The translations under genes and the position numbers were made by a program. A stretch of 53,691 nt of DNA, taken from NCBI GenBank assembly GCA_903871875.1, contig CAIQIR010000053.1, forward strand, positions 1 through 53,691, read 5' to 3'. The notes under the pieces were generated by a model. It searched no databases, was not told the DNA's origin, and saw only the letters and a list, made by a program, of their open reading frames with translations. Shown here piece after piece: positions 9,108-17,626 of the stretch (the first letter of the stretch is position 1; each line of letters opens with the position of its first letter). This DNA is from an uncultured Schlesneria sp. Lineage in GTDB: Bacteria; Planctomycetota; Planctomycetia; Planctomycetales; Planctomycetaceae.

Positions 9108-11144
9108 ATGCCCCACGGGACAGATTTCTTCCGACGACTCATACTTGGCTTCTGCCTCTTCCTACCCTGGTTGGCAGGGTGCGCGGCGTTTCACCCCATG
9201 AACGGGGTTCCAGCTCGGTATATTCCCGACGACATGAAGGTCGGTCGACGAAACGGAAAACGCACGATCGACTTGTCGTTACTCAGTCAACGGTGGAACG
9301 GGGTCTATCTAGTCGACGCAGGTGATGTTTTAGGCATCTATGTCGGTGGGGTCTTGGGGAAGATCGACGAGAATCCTCAGGTTCAGATCCCACAAAATTC
9401 GGACTATCAGCCGGCTGCAGGTGTACCGGTCACGGTGCGTGAAGATGGCACAATTTCATTGCCAATGATTAAGGCCTTGTCTGTCCGCGGCTTGACGATT
9501 CGCGAGACCGAGGAAGCGATTCGCAAGGCCTACACGGATTACGAGGGTGGCAAAGAATTCCTGAAGCCCGATCGAGAACGAATTCTTGTCAGCTTGCAAC
9601 GTCCACGGCAGACGCATGTGATGGTCGTGCGGCAAGATTCTCGTAATGAGCCCGTTGCTAACTCTGCTGCCGGCCAACTGAATATCGGCACCTCGAAACG
9701 AGGTACCGGAAAAGTGGTCAGCCTGCCCGCTTATCGCAACGATGTTCTGAATGCTTTGATTGCGACCGACGGCTTGCCGGGACTGGATGCAGAGAATGCG
9801 GTCTACATCATCCGACGACAGACAGCTCCCGACGATCCGGGAACGGTTGTTCCGCCAGAAGCGGTGGATCCCGCCGCGTTGATCCGTCAACGCAAAGCGA
9901 CCGAGGCCACCGTCATTCGTGCTCAAAACTCGGATGGATGGGACAATCGAACTTCGATTTCCAATAATTCCAACGGTCCGTTGAACGCCAACAATCCGTT
10001 TTCCGATCCCAACGTCTATCGCCAATCGGCGGCGGGAAACGCATCCGGGCCAGTTGCTCAGACCCGAGTCAACACATCCGCTTGGGAGAGCCAGTTCCGG
10101 ACGACTGATCCGGGACATCTAGGTGGGCCGTCAGCGATGGCCGACGATCGGGCGTCATTCAATCGGCAATCACAGCAAGGTTACCCCGCTTCGTCGAGTA
10201 TCTCGCCCACGGATTACCAAAGTCCTCAACCGTGGGGAATGGCGAACGGAATCTCGCAACAATGGAATTCAAGCAGCCAGCAACCGAATCCCTTCGCGCC
10301 CACGCCGCTGGCGAGTCCCAATCAACGCAACTTTACTCCAACGCCGGTTCCGAACCCTTCCGCTGGACAGCAACTACCACCTCCCGTTTTCAATGGGACG
10401 GGACCATCGAATTGGGGGCCTGCGCCATCGAATGGCAACCTGCCTTACGGCGCACCAGCACCTTATGGAGCACCGAACCTGCCGGGGCCGGGTTATTCGC
10501 TGCCCGATGCAACCCCACAGGGACAGGGCCCCGTGATCCCCATGGGACCGACTGGATCGCAGGAAGAATCACTCGGCGATCAATCGCAATTCAGTCCGAC
10601 TGGCAACGACATCGGCTTGGCTGATGGACGTCGTATCATCCGCATTCCGATTCGCCTGGGACCGGAAGAACGTGTCGATATTCGAAAAGAGGACGTCATT
10701 CTGAATGAAGGCGACATCATCTTCATCGAATCTCGCGACACCGAGGTCTTCTTTACGGGTGGACTATTGGGCGGAGGACAATTCACGCTGCCTCGCGATT
10801 TCGACCTCGATATCCTGCAAGCCCTGGCAATTGCCACATCACGTACGACAGGGGGCGGTGCGTCACGGCAGATCGGCGGCGTGTCGGCCTTGAACAATGA
10901 CGTCACGATCAGCCCCAGCAGCGTCATCGTTATTCGGAAGTTGCCTGAGGGTGGGGAAGTGCCGATCAAGATCGATCTCTATCAGGCTCGCAGCGATCTC
11001 TCGGAGCGGATTATTATCCAACCGGGCGACTACATTCTGCTGCAGTACACACCTCTCGAAACGGTCGCGGCATTTATCGAGCGACACCTGCTTGAAGGGG
11101 CGCTCTTTGGTCTGTTCACCCAAAGTTTCACGACGACACACTGA
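9108..11144 (+). CDS. Polysaccharide export outer-membrane lipoprotein (Wza/BexD-like, SLBB domains)
   Basis: A 678-residue exported protein. It begins with a lipoprotein signal ending in a lipobox (LAGC, Cys25), so it is probably lipid-anchored in the outer membrane. I prefer ATG 9108 to ATG 9033 because the signal begins there and AGGATC stands upstream. After the lipobox comes a polysaccharide-export (Poly_export) domain (VDAGDVLGIYVGG), then SLBB-like segments including LSVRGLTIRETEEAIRKAY. A disordered Asn/Pro/Gln/Gly-rich insert of roughly 200 residues follows, and then C-terminal SLBB segments (EGDIIFIESRDTEVFFTGG; QPGDYILLQYTPLE). Family members form the outer-membrane channel for capsule or exopolysaccharide. 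No Wzc, Wzx or Wzy gene is near, so the exported polymer is unknown. The long insert is unusual compared with proteobacterial Wza. Confidence 0.82.
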   Translation: MPHGTDFFRRLILGFCLFLPWLAGCAAFHPMNGVPARYIPDDMKVGRRNGKRTIDLSLLSQRWNGVYLVDAGDVLGIYVGGVLGKIDENPQVQIPQNSDYQPAAGVPVTVREDGTISLPMIKALSVRGLTIRETEEAIRKAYTDYEGGKEFLKPDRERILVSLQRPRQTHVMVVRQDSRNEPVANSAAGQLNIGTSKRGTGKVVSLPAYRNDVLNALIATDGLPGLDAENAVYIIRRQTAPDDPGTVVPPEAVDPAALIRQRKATEATVIRAQNSDGWDNRTSISNNSNGPLNANNPFSDPNVYRQSAAGNASGPVAQTRVNTSAWESQFRTTDPGHLGGPSAMADDRASFNRQSQQGYPASSSISPTDYQSPQPWGMANGISQQWNSSSQQPNPFAPTPLASPNQRNFTPTPVPNPSAGQQLPPPVFNGTGPSNWGPAPSNGNLPYGAPAPYGAPNLPGPGYSLPDATPQGQGPVIPMGPTGSQEESLGDQSQFSPTGNDIGLADGRRIIRIPIRLGPEERVDIRKEDVILNEGDIIFIESRDTEVFFTGGLLGGGQFTLPRDFDLDILQALAIATSRTTGGGASRQIGGVSALNNDVTISPSSVIVIRKLPEGGEVPIKIDLYQARSDLSERIIIQPGDYILLQYTPLETVAAFIERHLLEGALFGLFTQSFTTTH

Positions 11145-11332
11145 CAAGGTGTGTTGAATTCGCGCTCTGTTCACTTCACAATCAACGGTGGTACCCTCGT
11201 TTTCGGATTGAGGGGATCGTGTGGACGATTGCCCCGCTGACGTCATGGCTCCGACGAAATTGTTCGGTGATCATCGCGGGGCTCGATTGCTGCTGACCGC
11301 TTGTCGAAACCATGGCTACGAGAGGAATCAAA

Positions 11333-13669
11333 ATGGCTCGACCGTTCATGACGGACGACATCAAATTCCACATCGTTGCCCGTATCGGCGTGCTGATGCT
11401 GGCGGCGACGATGATTGATGCGGCGATTGCCGACGATCGGCCTTCGCAGGCAGTGGGGCAAATCCGGTTTTTGCCCGAGGGACGACTGCCTCCGCTGGCA
11501 ACATCGCGAGTCGTGGGATCGCCCGAGCCGCCGTTGCCCTATACGACGGAGCGAGTCTATCCGAAGTTGAAGCTGCATTTGCCGGTGACCGTTGTGCATC
11601 AGCCGGGGAGTGACCGACTACTGGCGATTACCGTTGATGCCACTGCCAAAGGGAAGACGACGCTGCAGCGATTTGTTGATACACCGGAGGTGTCCGTCAC
11701 AGAGACCTTGTTGCCCGCCGATGATCGATTCGCCTATGACATTGCGTTCCACCCCGACTTTCTGCAAAACGGCTTTTTGTACGTGGGCCATGATCTTCAT
11801 CTTCCGCCCGACAACGAAAAATATGTTCGGGTTTCGCGATTCAAGATGAATCCCAAGCCGCCGTTTACATTCGACCCGACGAGCGAGACCACGATCATCC
11901 AGTGGCCCTCGGATGGACACAACGGCGCTGCGGTGGCTTTCGGACTCGATCGGATGCTGTATGTGACATCGGGGGATGGAACGTCCGACAGCGACACCAA
12001 TCTGCGCGGGCAGGAGATGTCGCATTTGACGGCCAAGGTGCTGAGAATTGACGTCGATCACCCCGTCGAGGGGAAACCGTACTCGGTGCCGTCGGACAAT
12101 CCTTTTGTGGGAGTTGCCGGCATCGCTCCCGAGACGTGGGCGTTCGGATTACGAAATCCCTGGCGAATGACAGTCGATCGCGAGACCGGACATATTTGGG
12201 TCGGCAACAATGGTCAGGATCTGTGGGAACAGGTTTATTTCGTTCGTAAAGGTGATAATTACGGTTGGTCGGTTTTCGAGGGCAGCCATCCATTTTATGC
12301 GAATCGAACGTTGGGGCCCGCGCCGCACGTCAAACCGATGTTGGAACATCATCACTTGGAAGCGAGATCGCTCACGGGTGGAATCGTCTTGTACGGTCAG
12401 CAGCGAAAGGAGCTGCGCGGGGCTTACATCTACGGCGACCATTCGACGGGAAAGATCTGGGCTGCCAAGCATGACGGGACCCGGTTGCTGTGGCACAAAG
12501 AACTGACCGACACTCCCTTCCATATCAGCGGGTTCGGTACTGATTCGCGTGGGGAACTATTGATTTGCGACTACGCCGAAGAAACGGATGGCGCGCTCTA
12601 CACGCTCGTCCCCAGTCCGTCGCCGAAAACCACCTCCTCGTTTCCGCGGTCTTTGAGTGAGACGGGGCTGTTTCGTTCCGTTCCAGGGCACGTCGTTGAG
12701 CCGGCATTAGTCCCGTATTCGGTCAATGCGCCGCTTTGGTCAGACGGAACCGAAAAACGTCGCTTCATCGCGATACCAGGCGAGACTCCCAAAATCGAAA
12801 TGACGGATAAAGGAGGCTGGAAATTTCCAAACGAAACCGTGCTGGTAAAATCGTTCTCCTTGGAGTTGAAAGCGGGGGGTTCCACGTCGAAACGCTGGAT
12901 TGAAACCCGATTGATGACGAAGCAACAGAACGAGTGGATCGGGTATTCCTATCGTTGGAATGACGAACAGACAGAAGCCACGCTCGTCGCGAAAGAAGGA
13001 CTCGATGTCGACTTCGCGATTGAAGCCGATGATGGAATACGGCAACAGACGTGGCACTTTCCCAGTCGAACGGAGTGCATGGTGTGCCACAGCCGCGCCG
13101 CTGGATTCGTCCTGGGGCTCAGTACCAGTCAGATGAATCGAGACTATCAGGATTCCGCGAACGCAGTGCAACGTGGAAATGTTGAATCGGGATCAGGTGA
13201 CACGAAGGACGCGTCGACGGGCGAAAATCAGTTGGCGATGCTCGAACGTTTGGGGCTGCTGAAATTGGACAAAAATCCCGACGAATTGGAGCGGCTGGTC
13301 GATCCGTACGATCGTCATCAGGATTTGGATCGTCGGGCGAAGTCATACCTGCATGCCAACTGCGCGATTTGTCATGTGGAGGCAGGGGGTGGCAATTCGC
13401 AAATTCAACTCGATTTCGCGACACCGCTGGAAAAGATGAAAGTCGTCGATGCGATTCCGGTCCATGATAAGTTCGGTATACCCGATGCGCGGCTGATTGC
13501 TCCTGGCCATCCCGAGCGGTCGGTGTTGCTGCATCGAATTGCCATCCGTGGCCGAAGTCAAATGCCGCAGCTGGCAACGTCGATCGTTGACCAGGCCGCC
13601 GTTACGATGCTGACAGATTGGATCAAACAGCTGCCCGCTACGAATACCTCAGAGAAACGCAGTGACTAA
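11333..13669 (+). CDS. Sugar-dehydrogenase-type beta-propeller fused to a diheme cytochrome c domain (SO2930/TIGR03806-like)
   Basis: A 778-residue exported redox protein. After a signal peptide, residues about 30-420 form a glucose/sorbosone dehydrogenase-like propeller (LLAITVDA, IAFHPDFLQNGFLYVGH, TWAFGLRNPWRMTVD, GDNYGWSVFEG). Residues about 435-778 match the SO2930/TIGR03806 family, with two haem-binding motifs, CMVCH (582-586) and CAICH (677-681). The start is ATG 11333, which has AGAGGA six bases upstream; an ATG at 11312 is in frame but lacks a site. Such fusions are common in planctomycetes and probably oxidise a sugar or alcohol in the periplasm and pass electrons to haem c. PQQ use is known for some propeller relatives but is not shown here. 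It faces the symporter gene tail to tail. Confidence 0.82.
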   Translation: MARPFMTDDIKFHIVARIGVLMLAATMIDAAIADDRPSQAVGQIRFLPEGRLPPLATSRVVGSPEPPLPYTTERVYPKLKLHLPVTVVHQPGSDRLLAITVDATAKGKTTLQRFVDTPEVSVTETLLPADDRFAYDIAFHPDFLQNGFLYVGHDLHLPPDNEKYVRVSRFKMNPKPPFTFDPTSETTIIQWPSDGHNGAAVAFGLDRMLYVTSGDGTSDSDTNLRGQEMSHLTAKVLRIDVDHPVEGKPYSVPSDNPFVGVAGIAPETWAFGLRNPWRMTVDRETGHIWVGNNGQDLWEQVYFVRKGDNYGWSVFEGSHPFYANRTLGPAPHVKPMLEHHHLEARSLTGGIVLYGQQRKELRGAYIYGDHSTGKIWAAKHDGTRLLWHKELTDTPFHISGFGTDSRGELLICDYAEETDGALYTLVPSPSPKTTSSFPRSLSETGLFRSVPGHVVEPALVPYSVNAPLWSDGTEKRRFIAIPGETPKIEMTDKGGWKFPNETVLVKSFSLELKAGGSTSKRWIETRLMTKQQNEWIGYSYRWNDEQTEATLVAKEGLDVDFAIEADDGIRQQTWHFPSRTECMVCHSRAAGFVLGLSTSQMNRDYQDSANAVQRGNVESGSGDTKDASTGENQLAMLERLGLLKLDKNPDELERLVDPYDRHQDLDRRAKSYLHANCAICHVEAGGGNSQIQLDFATPLEKMKVVDAIPVHDKFGIPDARLIAPGHPERSVLLHRIAIRGRSQMPQLATSIVDQAAVTMLTDWIKQLPATNTSEKRSD

Positions 13670-13697
13670 GCCGTCTGCCTGGTGAATTCGAAATTGT

Positions 13698-13720
13698 GCC
13701 GAACAATCTGTGAGTTCGGC
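13698..13720. terminator. Short hairpin between convergent genes
   Basis: GCCGAAC (13698-13704) and GTTCGGC (13714-13720) form a perfect 7-base stem with a 9-base loop between the stops of two convergent genes. There is no T-run on either strand, so efficient intrinsic termination is doubtful. Confidence 0.3.
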
Positions 13721-13770
13721 CAGTGTCGCTCGCGCAGCGGGTCAGGCGGGCAGTCGCTCGTTCACGGTCA

Positions 13771-15255
13771 TCAATGTCCCATCGCCACAGGACGCTTCGT
13801 GGCCAGTTCGGCTGGATCACGTTGCTTGTGCTTGATCCATTGGGGTGCCATCGAGCCAATAACCATGCCCAGGAACGACACCGCCAAGCCATAGAGCTGC
13901 GGCGGAACGCATCGCCATAGCTGATCGATGCCTTCCGAATGAATAAACTCGGCGCCGATCCAGACCGGGACCGAAAAGAGAATCGAGAACACAGCCCCTT
14001 GTGTGGTCGCCCGCGGCCAGTAAATGCCGCAGACCAGAGGCACGAACGCGATCACCAGAGTCACTTTGTACCCGCCTTCGACCATCTCATACATCGTGCT
14101 TTCGGAATTCACGGAAATCAATGTGGCGATCACGCCGACGAGGACCAGTACCACTCGAAGCAGCCAGAGCATCGTCTTGTCACTGAAATGCTGGGTGAAC
14201 TGTTGCAGGACATTTTCGGTGAGAACGCTGGCCGGGGCCAACAAGGTGCCGCTGGCGGTCGAGAGGATGGCCGACAACACCGCTCCAAAAAACAGAACCT
14301 GGCACCAGATGGGGGTGTCGTGCAAGATCAGCTGTGGCAGAATCTTTTGCACTTCACGGGCATCTTCCGCCTGAAAATGCAGGGCGTAGGCGGGGTCGAT
14401 CACGGTCGCAGCGTAAGCAATAAACATGGGTACGAAGGCAAAGCCAAAGTAAAACAGCCCTCCGGCCAGTGTGCCGATGAAGGCGGTCCGTTCGTTCTTG
14501 GCACTGGTGACGCGTTGGAAAACGTCCTGCTGGGGAATCGAGCCCAGCGACATCGTAATGAACTCGCCAATGAAGGCCATCCAGGCTGCCGCGGTGACGT
14601 GCGGAAACAGGTTTAGCTTTCCCTCTTTTTGAGCGGCGGACATCACCGCCCCAAACCCGCCCGCCTGGTTTCCCAATAAGATCGCAACGATAATCAATCC
14701 GACGACGATCGCCGCTGTCTGGATCACATCGGTGAGGGCGACGGACCACATCCCCCCGAACAGGGTGTAAACCGTTACGATGGCTGACCCGATGAGAATT
14801 GACTCATTCAGCGAGATCTGCGGAAACAGCACATTGATCACCAGTCCCAGCGCCGAAAGTTGGGCACTCGTCCAACCTAGGTAAGAACTGGCGATTCCCA
14901 GTGAGGTAATGACTTCCACGAACTTGCCGTAACGCAGGTGGTAATAATCACCGATGGTGAGCAATTCCAGGCGATAAAAGGTGCGGGCAAAGAAGAAGGC
15001 GACCAGCACCAGACAAGTCGCAGCTCCGAAGGGATCACCGGACACGAATCCCAACCCTTTGTGAGCGAATTTGGCCGACACCGACAGCACCGTTTCCGCT
15101 CCGAACCAGGTCGCGAAGACGCAGGCGAAGTTCATGTACAGCGGAAGAGACCTTCCCGCGACCATAAAATCCTTGGCATCACGCACGCGACTGGACGCGT
15201 AAATTCCCACTGCGACAGTGGCCGCCATATACAAAATCACACAAGCAATCAGCAT
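13771..15255 (-). CDS. Sodium:solute symporter (SSS family)
   Basis: A 494-residue polytopic membrane protein with about 13 hydrophobic segments. The family features are the N-terminal helix followed by DAKDFMVAGRSLP, the ATWFGAETVLSVSAKFAHKG region, LLTIGDYYHLRYGK and the GGMWSVALTDVIQT segment, all typical of PutP/SglT-type Na+ symporters. I chose ATG 15255, which has GGAG eight bases upstream; a GTG nine bases earlier is too close to that site. The substrate cannot be told from sequence. It lies divergent to the RpiB-like gene and next to the sugar-dehydrogenase-like gene, so a sugar or organic acid substrate is possible, but this is only context. Confidence 0.85.
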   Translation of the reverse strand: MLIACVILYMAATVAVGIYASSRVRDAKDFMVAGRSLPLYMNFACVFATWFGAETVLSVSAKFAHKGLGFVSGDPFGAATCLVLVAFFFARTFYRLELLTIGDYYHLRYGKFVEVITSLGIASSYLGWTSAQLSALGLVINVLFPQISLNESILIGSAIVTVYTLFGGMWSVALTDVIQTAAIVVGLIIVAILLGNQAGGFGAVMSAAQKEGKLNLFPHVTAAAWMAFIGEFITMSLGSIPQQDVFQRVTSAKNERTAFIGTLAGGLFYFGFAFVPMFIAYAATVIDPAYALHFQAEDAREVQKILPQLILHDTPIWCQVLFFGAVLSAILSTASGTLLAPASVLTENVLQQFTQHFSDKTMLWLLRVVLVLVGVIATLISVNSESTMYEMVEGGYKVTLVIAFVPLVCGIYWPRATTQGAVFSILFSVPVWIGAEFIHSEGIDQLWRCVPPQLYGLAVSFLGMVIGSMAPQWIKHKQRDPAELATKRPVAMGH

Positions 15256-15610
15256 CGTCGACACTCCACGTAATCTCGTCCCCCCGTCGTCAGGGGGAAT
15301 TCGGCCGATATGCTAGCAATCCCCATCGGAAAGCAACATTTCGACGCCCTATTACCGTCAGATCGTGACGGTAAAATCAGCTGGATGGTCGCCAATGGAT
15401 TGAGTTTTGCAGTTGTTTAAACGGATACGGCCAGAAGGTTCGTTCATCCGGAAGAATCGATGGCCTGCCCGATCAAAGAGCGACCTGCCCATGCACCACC
15501 AGTCGAACAATTTGCTGGACTGCCAGACACGAGTGGCATCGACTAAACTCAACTGAGACAAAAATGATTTGCTCGTCGCGAGCAGTGCCGTCATCAATCG
15601 AGCGAGACCT
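15256..15610. other. Divergent intergenic region with a perfect inverted repeat
   Basis: About 355 bases separate the divergent symporter and RpiB-like genes and should hold both promoters. A perfect 9-base inverted repeat (15352-15360 and 15366-15374) is listed separately, and a short GC hairpin (CCCCC at 15281-15285, GGGGG at 15293-15297) lies near the symporter start. No gene is seen. Confidence 0.4.
15352..15374. promoter_or_regulatory. Perfect 9-bp inverted repeat, possible operator
   Basis: TTACCGTCA, five bases (GATCG), then TGACGGTAA. The dyad sits mid-way between two divergent genes, a usual place for an operator of a dimeric regulator. It could equally be a hairpin in an RNA leader. 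No matching second copy was noticed in the window. Confidence 0.35.
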
Positions 15611-16075
15611 ATGAAAATCGTTGTTGCGAGTGAGCATCGTGGTTTTAAAGCCAAGCATAAAATCCTGTCCCAACTGAAAGCAATGAACCACGAGGCGATC
15701 GATTTTGGGCCGCTGACTCAAGAAACGTGTGATTACCCAGACTATGCGGCAAAGGCCGCTCTAGCCGTTTCCAAAGGGGAAGTGGATCGTGCGATCCTGG
15801 TGGGAGGCACGGGGGTCGGAATGAGTATTGTGGCCAATAAGTTCCGAGGCGTTCGTGCCGCTCTTTGCCACGACGATCTGTCCGCGGAAATCAGTCGCAG
15901 TCATAACGATGCCAACATCCTCTGCCTGTCTGCGGATCTTTTCAGTGAAGAATTGGCGGCGCGGATGATTGAGGTTTGGCTGACCACGCCCTTTGCGGGT
16001 GGCCGCCATGCACGGCGGATCACCAAAATCGCCCAGTGCGAGCCACCGCTGCCGGAACAAAATGGCTTGTCGTGA
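15611..16075 (+). CDS. RpiB/LacAB-family sugar-phosphate isomerase with atypical active site
   Basis: A 154-residue protein of usual RpiB length. It aligns along its length with ribose-5-phosphate isomerase B: VASEHRGF near the N-terminus, DYPDYA, GGTGVGMSIVANK, RAALCHD, SHNDANIL and GGRHARRI. The family interconverts ribose-5-P and ribulose-5-P, or related phosphosugars such as allose-6-P and galactose-6-P. The general-base cysteine of E. coli-type RpiB is Gly65 here, and the glutamate used instead by mycobacterial RpiB is Met71. The usual Asp-His pair near the N-terminus reads Glu8-His9. ATG 15611 fits the family start; the frame extends back to 15569 without homology. The fold is sure; activity and substrate are uncertain. 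Confidence 0.8.
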   Translation: MKIVVASEHRGFKAKHKILSQLKAMNHEAIDFGPLTQETCDYPDYAAKAALAVSKGEVDRAILVGGTGVGMSIVANKFRGVRAALCHDDLSAEISRSHNDANILCLSADLFSEELAARMIEVWLTTPFAGGRHARRITKIAQCEPPLPEQNGLS

Positions 16076-16086
16076 TCCGGTTCGAT

Positions 16087-16160
16087 CTGATTTTTTTGCT
16101 TTCCTGGTGATCGTTCAGGTTGTCCAAGGTTCAACACGACAACGATCAGGAAAGAATCAG
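16087..16160. terminator. Long interrupted stem-loop between convergent genes
   Basis: CTGATT (16087-16092), CTTTCCT (16099-16105) and GATCGTT (16109-16115) pair in order with AATCAG (16155-16160), AGGAAAG (16148-16154) and AACGATC (16141-16147). The stem is broken by small bulges on the left arm. It lies between two convergent stops and overlaps the last codon of the DUF1501 gene, so a shared terminator is likely. The T-run is inside the left arm, not after the stem. Confidence 0.45.
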
Positions 16161-17617
16161 GCGAGAATTCCCCGCACAACCTCGCCATGGACATCTGTCA
16201 GACGATACTGTCGCCCCTGATAACGGAACGTGAGTCGGGTGTGGTCGATGCCGCAAAGATGCAAGATCGTCGCCTGCATGTCGTGAACGTGGATTGGATT
16301 CTCGGTAATGTTCCAGCCGAAATCGTCAGTGGCACCATAAACGGTGCCCGATTTCACACCGCCTCCTGCCATCCACCAGCTGAAGGCACGGCCAAAATGA
16401 TCCCGGCCTTTGGGACTGGTCGGGCTACCTTGGCCGAATGGCGTACGCCCAAATTCGCCGCCCCAAATAACGAGCGTATCCTCCAGCATCCCTCGTTCTT
16501 TTAAATCTTGCACCAGCGCGGCCGAAGGTCCTTCGGTGTCGAGGCATTGTTGTTCAAGTTGCGTGAACAGATTGCTGTGTTGATCCCAGCCTGCATGCAT
16601 CAGTTGTACGAATCGGACGCCACGTTCCAACAGCCGTCGCGCGACCAGGCAATTATTGGCAAATGTTCCTTTGACCAACGCGTCCACGCCGTACCGTTCC
16701 ACCGTGGATTGTGTCTCGCCCGAAAAGTCGACCAGATCGGGAACGCTGGTTTGCATCCGAAACGCCATCTCATATTGGGAGATCCGCGTCTCGATTTCGG
16801 GATCACCGTACTCCGCGAGGTGAGCAGCGTTCATCGCGGCCAGATCGTCCAGCAATGCGCGACAACCTTCGCCGGTCACCCCGGGCGGATTGGCGAGATA
16901 GGGCACCAGATCACCCGTATTGCGAAACCTCACCCCCTGAAAACGACTGGGCAGGAAACCACTACCCCAGTAATAGTCAAAAAAGAGTTGCCCACAGGTT
17001 TTGGCTCGATCACTGGACGTCATCACGACAAACGCGGGTAGATTTTCACTGTCGCTGCCCAGCCCATAAGAGAGCCAAGCACCCAGGCTCGGCCGGCCAG
17101 GAACTTGAGCGCCACTCATAAAAAATGTGACACCCGGCGCATGATTGACCGCTTCGGTGTGCAGACTGCGGATCAGGCAGATGTCATCAGCGATCTTTCC
17201 CACGTTGGGCAGCATTTCGCTCATGGAAATGCCGGAATTACCGTAGGTTTTGTGCGGCTTGATTGCAGCCTGGCAAGGCCATTTCGAATAACCGCTGGAC
17301 ATGGTGGACAGCCGCGTCGTACCGCGGATGGAATCGGGGATATCTTGACCGTGCATCTTACGCAGCATCGGCTTGTCGTCGAACAAATCGACGTGCGACG
17401 GTCCTCCGCCCTGCCACAACATGACGACGCGTTTGGCCTTCGGCGCAAAATGCGGAAGACCTGGCAAACCTTTCTCATTGCCGCTCGCGAGCGAGGTCTG
17501 TCCGCCCAGCAGAGAGGCGAGCGCCGCCGCGCCGAGACCCGTCGCACTTGAACTAAAAAACTGCCGTCGGGTGACCCGGGTTCTGTTTTCTGACAACAGA
17601 TCGTCGCTATCGTTCAT
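16157..17617 (-). CDS. DUF1501 protein, Tat-exported, sulfatase-like
   Basis: A 486-residue protein of the DUF1501 family, which is related to alkaline-phosphatase/sulfatase-fold proteins and greatly expanded in planctomycetes. A twin-arginine signal TRRQFF (16-21) is followed by a hydrophobic stretch, so it is exported folded. Typical features are VVMLWQGGGPSHVDLFD, the central GSDSENLPAFVVM, and the C-terminal LVIWGGEFGRTPFGQG with SPKGRDHFG. It starts nine bases after the stop of the PSD1 gene and is surely in one operon with it; this pairing is a planctomycete hallmark. The substrate is unknown, and processing of sulfated or complex polysaccharide has been proposed for such pairs. It is complete and of normal length. 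Confidence 0.9.
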   Translation of the reverse strand: MNDSDDLLSENRTRVTRRQFFSSSATGLGAAALASLLGGQTSLASGNEKGLPGLPHFAPKAKRVVMLWQGGGPSHVDLFDDKPMLRKMHGQDIPDSIRGTTRLSTMSSGYSKWPCQAAIKPHKTYGNSGISMSEMLPNVGKIADDICLIRSLHTEAVNHAPGVTFFMSGAQVPGRPSLGAWLSYGLGSDSENLPAFVVMTSSDRAKTCGQLFFDYYWGSGFLPSRFQGVRFRNTGDLVPYLANPPGVTGEGCRALLDDLAAMNAAHLAEYGDPEIETRISQYEMAFRMQTSVPDLVDFSGETQSTVERYGVDALVKGTFANNCLVARRLLERGVRFVQLMHAGWDQHSNLFTQLEQQCLDTEGPSAALVQDLKERGMLEDTLVIWGGEFGRTPFGQGSPTSPKGRDHFGRAFSWWMAGGGVKSGTVYGATDDFGWNITENPIHVHDMQATILHLCGIDHTRLTFRYQGRQYRLTDVHGEVVRGILA

Positions 17618-17626
17618 GTTGGATTA

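Noticed and set aside
11237-11246. TGACGTCA palindrome upstream of the propeller/cytochrome gene
   Set aside because: A single 8-base palindrome is expected by chance in this length and there is no second site.
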